DNA of 10,522 bases from the NCBI GenBank assembly GCA_964429485.1, contig CAYSBW010000071.1, positions 1 to 10,522 of the forward strand. The letters are read 5' to 3'. Below, piece after piece: positions 6,797 through 10,522 of this stretch (positions are counted from its first letter, which is position 1; each line of letters begins with the position of its first letter). The DNA is from JAPLKB01 sp964429485 (GTDB taxonomy: Bacteria > Desulfobacterota > Syntrophorhabdia > Syntrophorhabdales > Syntrophorhabdaceae). The translations under genes were made by a program, and so were the position numbers. The notes below the pieces were generated by a model that had not been told where the DNA came from, did not search any database, and saw nothing but the letters and a program-made list of their open reading frames with translations.

Positions 6797-7948
6797 CTAT
6801 ATTACTTCCTGTAGAATCTCCGTAATGTCCTTCACCTCTATGGCATCATCATAATTCATGACTGTTCTGCTGTCTTCAAGAGCAGTTATGCAATAGGGGC
6901 AGGAAGTGACAAGCACCTTTGCTCCTGTTTCAATTGCCTGCTCCACTCTGAGGTTGGAGAATCTCTCATCCTTTTCCGTTTCCATCCATATCCTGCCTCC
7001 TCCCATTCCACAGCACATGCTGTCAGCGCGGGACTCAGCCATCTCATTGAGTTCCAGACCGGGTATCTTTTTGAGGACTTCCCGGGGTTCATCGTATATG
7101 CCATTATGGCGACCCAGGTAGCAGGGGTCGTGATAGGTTATCTTTTTTGCGTATTCACCGGATACTTTAAGTCTTCCCTGATTTATGAGTTCATAGAGAT
7201 ACTGGGAAATATGAATTATCTCAAAGTGAGCCATGAATTCCGGATATTCGTTTTTAAAGGTATGATAGCAGTGGGGGGAAGAAACAAGTATTCTTTTTAC
7301 TCCATTATCAATAAAGGTTTTTATATTCTCCTTTGCAAGACGTTTGAAGAGGTTCTCATTGCCTGTCTTGCGGATACTTTCTCCGCAGCAGTTCTCCTTT
7401 GAACCGAGTATTCCGAAATCCACACCTGCCTTTTTCAGAACCTTGACAGTGGCCTGGGCCACCTTTTTCAGTCTCGGGTCATAACTTAAATAGCAGCCCG
7501 GGAAGTAGAGTATCTCCATTCCTTCTGTAAAGGGTTTTACTGATAATCCTTCAGCCCAGTCAGCTCTTGTGTTGCGGTCTTCACCAAAGGGGTTCCCCTG
7601 GGAGTTGAGACCACCGCTTATAGTCCTGACAGTTTTTACTGAAGCAGGGAAAACACCATATCCTGTTGCCATCCTGCGGAGGGCTATCATATCGTTTATC
7701 TGCTTTACATCTCTGGGGCACTGCTGAGGACATTTGCCGCAGGTGGTGCAGCGCCATATCTCTTCACGCTCTATCTCACTGATGCCGAATGTTGCTTCAC
7801 GGATCAGCTTGCGCATACTGAACTTTATAATTTTGTTCCATGGACAGACAGTATCGCATTTTCCGCACTGGTAGCAATACTTGACGGCCTCTCCACCATT
7901 TAGTTTTATTTCTTCTATTATCTCTTTGAAGGGGGCTACAGTCTCCAT
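6797..7948 (-). CDS. bamD: BamD-like HdrD-type heterodisulfide reductase family subunit
   Basis: A 383-residue protein with the HdrD/GlpC layout: a bicluster ferredoxin domain followed by two CCG domains. Seen: C25/C28/C31/C35 and C67/C70/C73/C77 for two [4Fe-4S] clusters. CCG domain 1 has C152, C187-C188 and C227. CCG domain 2 is complete, with C276, C312-C313, C350 and C353. Complete CCG domains bind a noncubane [4Fe-4S] cluster in HdrB. Domain 1 lacks the first Cys of its closing CxxC, where S224 stands (SPHC), so it probably carries an incomplete site. In the Bam complex this subunit links BamE to the BamBC core (family inference). ATG start, AAGGA 6 bases upstream, 27 bases after bamC. 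Without this context it could be taken for a generic (Fe-S)-binding HdrD or glycolate-oxidase-like protein. Confidence 0.87.
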   Translation of the reverse strand: METVAPFKEIIEEIKLNGGEAVKYCYQCGKCDTVCPWNKIIKFSMRKLIREATFGISEIEREEIWRCTTCGKCPQQCPRDVKQINDMIALRRMATGYGVFPASVKTVRTISGGLNSQGNPFGEDRNTRADWAEGLSVKPFTEGMEILYFPGCYLSYDPRLKKVAQATVKVLKKAGVDFGILGSKENCCGESIRKTGNENLFKRLAKENIKTFIDNGVKRILVSSPHCYHTFKNEYPEFMAHFEIIHISQYLYELINQGRLKVSGEYAKKITYHDPCYLGRHNGIYDEPREVLKKIPGLELNEMAESRADSMCCGMGGGRIWMETEKDERFSNLRVEQAIETGAKVLVTSCPYCITALEDSRTVMNYDDAIEVKDITEILQEVI

Positions 7949-7975
7949 TGTCTTTCCTTAATCCTTCCTGATTGT

Positions 7976-8524
7976 TTAGCTCTTTGATACCCTTGCAACA
8001 GTATCCATTACTTTCTTGAGCCCGTGTTTCTTTATCATGGCCTTTAATCCTATCTCCATTTCTCCGTGTTTCGCACTCTCCACTTCCTCCCATACTTCTC
8101 TTTCTTCGTATGTAAGAGCGCCGAATGTACAGGCTTCAACGCACATGGGTTTTTCCACAGGCGGATCGTCTTCACACATATCGCACTTGAGAGGAAGACC
8201 TGAATCAGGATCCCTGAAGGCATCCCTTGACGGACATGAGGCAGGGCAGAAAGTACATTCGTTGTATTCCTTTCCGTCAATAATATAAGTGTTTCTGCCG
8301 TTGCATTCAGCTTCGGTGTATTCACCGGCTCTTATAGGCACAAACATATCCCTTACTTCATCAATGAGTACCATGATACGGGAACGTCCGCTATTAACCG
8401 AACTGTATTTCGGTACAGCATGGAAGGCGGAACATGCCATTTCGCAGGCCCTGCAGCCTACACACTTCTTCGTATCAACCTTTATATTCTTGATTATTCT
8501 TTTCTTCAATAATTTGTCGTCCAC
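7976..8524 (-). CDS. bamC: BamC-like three-[4Fe-4S] electron transfer subunit
   Basis: A 182-residue ferredoxin-like protein that should pass electrons to the tungsten subunit encoded just upstream. It has exactly 12 cysteines: C21, C24, C27, C31, C74, C90, C93, C97, C114, C117, C128 and C132. That suffices for three [4Fe-4S] clusters, the number reported for BamC. The first four form CVGCRACEMAC. The later ones (CTFCPASC, CDMC, CVEAC) follow the DMSO-reductase-B/polyferredoxin pattern. No signal peptide or membrane segment is seen, so it is cytoplasmic. The C-terminal ~45 residues are charged and helical without cysteines. It starts with GTG, 14 bases after the bamB stop, behind a very strong purine-rich Shine-Dalgarno. 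The near-adjacent bamB fits the known (BC)2 heterotetramer core. The assignment rests on context plus cysteine pattern; an unrelated 4Fe-4S dicluster protein is unlikely. Confidence 0.88.
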   Translation of the reverse strand: MDDKLLKKRIIKNIKVDTKKCVGCRACEMACSAFHAVPKYSSVNSGRSRIMVLIDEVRDMFVPIRAGEYTEAECNGRNTYIIDGKEYNECTFCPASCPSRDAFRDPDSGLPLKCDMCEDDPPVEKPMCVEACTFGALTYEEREVWEEVESAKHGEMEIGLKAMIKKHGLKKVMDTVARVSKS

Positions 8525-8531
8525 GGTGATG

Positions 8532-8539
8532 CCCCCTCT
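8532..8539 (-). promoter_or_regulatory. Strong ribosome binding site that sets the GTG start of bamC
   Basis: AGAGGGGG begins on the last base of the bamB stop codon and sits 7 bases before a GTG. It is the strongest Shine-Dalgarno-like run in the operon. No in-frame ATG occurs nearby, so it decides the start. Confidence 0.75.
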
Positions 8540-10497
8540 TATTCCTTCTCTTTCCTGGCCCTGGCATCGTTAAGGGCAGTGACTTCATCGCCGGTCAAAA
8601 CTCCCCTCTTGATCAAGTCCTCGGCCACATAGTCCAGGTTCAGTTTCTCCAGGGTCTCTTTTGTGGGTATTCCATCAAAGGTCCAACCCTTGAAATCGTA
8701 ATATTTGGTCAGCAGTTGCTGTTCGTATTCTTCATTCCTTACTGCCCAGTGATCTTCAGGCGGTCTTTCCATATATCTTCTGAGACCGGCTCTGCTGTTT
8801 AAAGCTCTGACCAGGGTCCGGTTTCTCATAAAGCACTCCCAGATCCTGTCCTTGTCAAATTCAACTCCTGTTGCATGGGTAACCACCTTCGGCATATTCC
8901 ATACATCATATCCTGTGGTGCCGCCGAACTGGCCTCTGAAGGAGGAGACAAATCCGCAGAATCCGAGAGAATCATCGAGGTAGTGCATACATTCATTCCA
9001 GTCGCTGATTGCGCACATGGCATCATCAGGCAGCTGATCACGTTTTTCCCACTGCCGGAACCATTCTTTGAACTTGTCGTCAGGGCAGGCAGTCCAGTTT
9101 CTGATGAATTCTTCCCTCAACTCCGGATCAGCAATAGGATCCTGGGGGAAGGAACCTTCGATCTGTGTAATGGCCATATCCTCACCAGTTGCAATCATAA
9201 GGTAGTAGGCCGGATTAAGTTTACCGAGCTTGATAGGTAACTGCTCGAATTTTTTGACTGTGTTGTGATCGTATTTTTCTGCGCCCTTGCCTATTATGGC
9301 AGCTGCTCCGGAAATACCATGGGCGAGAACATCTCCGATATCTTCCCTGAATGCTATTTTATGAATGAGGTAGTAGAATCTTCCTCTTATATCAGAGGGC
9401 ATGCCGGGGAAATCTTTTTCAGTAAGAATACCGGCATCGAGAAGCTCAAGGGCAAAGGCCACTGTCTGCGGTGTTGAATAAGAATCAAGGCCTAAATCCT
9501 GGGCAATGCCGAGTATCTCATATGTAAAATCCAGTTCCTGGAAAGAAGCCATGTGATAGGTATCCTTACCGTAACATTTATAGGAGAATCTTCTGCGGCC
9601 CGGCCACTGAATAACATTGTGACATGCCTTGGGGCAGTTCCAGCAGCCTGACTGGCGGCTCATGTGATCGTATTTCAGGTTGCGCCATCTCTCTTCAAGG
9701 GAAGCGCTCCAGAAGTTTTTCAGACGGGTACGTGCATTACCCCAGGAGAAGTTGTTGTGATGGAAGCTGTCATCTTCATCAACTGCCATCCAGTCTCCTA
9801 CGTTGGGATTCGCATCAAGCTGTTTTCTGAGTTTGGAAGTCAGTTCCCAGAGTTCAGCAGGGTGGGCAAGATTGACATCCTTTGTTCCACGGATGGCAAT
9901 GGCCTTCACATTCTTGCTACCCATAACAGGACCGACTGTTCTGGCAGCGCTGGAATTGCCGCAATCAATGGAGGACATCATAACTCTGTTTTCACCTGCA
10001 GGGCCTATGGCAGCGACCCAGGCTCTCTCGTCATTTAATTCCTTTCTGATGGCACAGGCAGTATCATACATACCTTTTCCACGCAGATGACTGGCGTCAC
10101 GGATCTCAACCTTATCATTACGTATTGCAATGTAAACCAGATCAGGAGCCTTACCGCTCAAGACTATTCTGTCATAACCGGCCATCTTCATCTCTGCGCC
10201 GAAAAAGCCGCCCATCAGTGAATGTCCCATCAATCCGTTAAGGGGAGCGATAGTATCAACTGAAACGCGGTTTGCACCGGGAACTGATGTACCATTTAAA
10301 AGACCGTTGCCGAATATGAGAAGATTGTCGGGGGACCAGGGGTCAACACCCGGGGGAACCCTTTCAAAGAGCAGTTTTGCGTTAATACCATTACCTCCGA
10401 GATACTGTTCCATATCCTTCGGATTGGTCTCCACCTTTTCTATGCTTCCTTTTGACAAATCAATTTCCAGGTTATACCCTGTTTCTGCATACCTCAT
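8539..10497 (-). CDS. bamB: BamB-like tungsten aryl-CoA reductase catalytic subunit (AOR family)
   Basis: A 652-residue aldehyde:ferredoxin oxidoreductase-family protein, the length expected for BamB, the subunit that dearomatises benzoyl-CoA at a W-bis-pyranopterin. Seen: the N-terminal AOR domain with a GANRVSVDTIAPLNG-type pterin segment (74-88), GGFFGAEMKMAGYD (96-109), GPAGEN (165-170) and GPVMGSKNVKAIA (189-201). A [4Fe-4S] motif is formed by C285, C288 and C292, with C514 in LGFC as the fourth ligand. C308 in the SYKCYG segment falls where Geobacter metallireducens BamB has its tungsten-ligating Cys322 (my eye alignment). H246 matches its His260. The positions of its Glu251 and His255 appear to be Met237 and Glu241 here. 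It is the first gene of the operon, with AGAGGTG 6 bases before an ATG. Family assignment is very secure. The exact substrate (benzoyl-CoA or another acyl/aryl-CoA) is uncertain. Confidence 0.9.
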   Translation of the reverse strand: MRYAETGYNLEIDLSKGSIEKVETNPKDMEQYLGGNGINAKLLFERVPPGVDPWSPDNLLIFGNGLLNGTSVPGANRVSVDTIAPLNGLMGHSLMGGFFGAEMKMAGYDRIVLSGKAPDLVYIAIRNDKVEIRDASHLRGKGMYDTACAIRKELNDERAWVAAIGPAGENRVMMSSIDCGNSSAARTVGPVMGSKNVKAIAIRGTKDVNLAHPAELWELTSKLRKQLDANPNVGDWMAVDEDDSFHHNNFSWGNARTRLKNFWSASLEERWRNLKYDHMSRQSGCWNCPKACHNVIQWPGRRRFSYKCYGKDTYHMASFQELDFTYEILGIAQDLGLDSYSTPQTVAFALELLDAGILTEKDFPGMPSDIRGRFYYLIHKIAFREDIGDVLAHGISGAAAIIGKGAEKYDHNTVKKFEQLPIKLGKLNPAYYLMIATGEDMAITQIEGSFPQDPIADPELREEFIRNWTACPDDKFKEWFRQWEKRDQLPDDAMCAISDWNECMHYLDDSLGFCGFVSSFRGQFGGTTGYDVWNMPKVVTHATGVEFDKDRIWECFMRNRTLVRALNSRAGLRRYMERPPEDHWAVRNEEYEQQLLTKYYDFKGWTFDGIPTKETLEKLNLDYVAEDLIKRGVLTGDEVTALNDARARKEKE

Positions 10498-10503
10498 GTT
10501 TTA

Positions 10504-10510
10504 CACCTCT
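10504..10510 (-). promoter_or_regulatory. Ribosome binding site of bamB
   Basis: AGAGGTG lies 6 bases before the ATG at 10497. It supports this start for the first gene. Only 25 bases upstream are in the window, so the operon promoter cannot be seen. Confidence 0.75.
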
Positions 10511-10522
10511 AAGATCTGTTCG

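Noticed and set aside
3662..7948. bamD-bamE as a methanogen-type heterodisulfide reductase
   Set aside because: No HdrB/HdrC pair or MvhAG hydrogenase is encoded. The double HdrA layout and the adjoining tungsten subunit fit the Bam complex better.
1..10522. tRNA, rRNA, CRISPR array, insertion sequence or riboswitch
   Set aside because: Nearly all bases are coding. No repeated direct units, transposase, terminal repeats or recognisable structured RNA other than the SECIS candidate and the 3' hairpin were seen.

Overview
The window holds one complete, tightly packed eight-gene operon on the minus strand. It reads from position 10497 down to 105 and covers almost the whole window. In transcription order the genes match the set bamB-bamC-bamD-bamE-bamF-bamG-bamH-bamI of the class II (ATP-independent, tungsten/selenium) benzoyl-CoA reductase complex. 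The host is therefore a strict anaerobe with tungstopterin and selenocysteine machinery. Aromatic-degrading Desulfobacterota (Geobacter, Syntrophus and Desulfococcus-like lineages) or syntrophic or sulfate-reducing Peptococcaceae are the obvious candidates; the sequence alone does not settle which.

Layout: bamB (8539-10497) is an aldehyde:ferredoxin oxidoreductase-family tungsten subunit. bamC (7976-8524) is its three-cluster ferredoxin-like partner. bamD (6797-7948) is HdrD-like. bamE (3662-6760) is a giant double-flavin HdrA. bamF (2863-3633) is an MvhD-like selenoprotein fused to a winged-helix-like tail. bamG (2381-2833), bamH (719-2371) and bamI (105-716) resemble NuoE, NuoF and a short NuoG. 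Gaps between genes run from 2 to 36 bases and most hold a Shine-Dalgarno sequence. Positions 1-104 hold the 3' tail and a perfect 18-bp inverted repeat. Less than 30 bases of upstream sequence are present, so no promoter or regulator is visible.

How the parts should work together (established for the family, inferred here): BamB reduces the aryl-CoA ring at W-bis-pyranopterin and BamC wires it to BamD/E/F. The flavins of BamE are the likely electron-bifurcation site, and BamG/H/I form a NuoEFG-like module exchanging electrons with a soluble or membrane donor.

Points that stand out: (i) an in-frame UGA at codon 19 of bamF, with a plausible SECIS hairpin, that would truncate a naive annotation by 43 residues; (ii) BamB-type catalytic positions that seem only partly conserved, so this may be a BamB paralogue with another substrate; (iii) an Asp in place of a Cys in the last cluster motif of BamE; (iv) altered flavin/NADH signature residues in BamH; (v) loss of the His/Cys cluster in BamI; (vi) a DNA-binding-like domain on an electron-transfer subunit.
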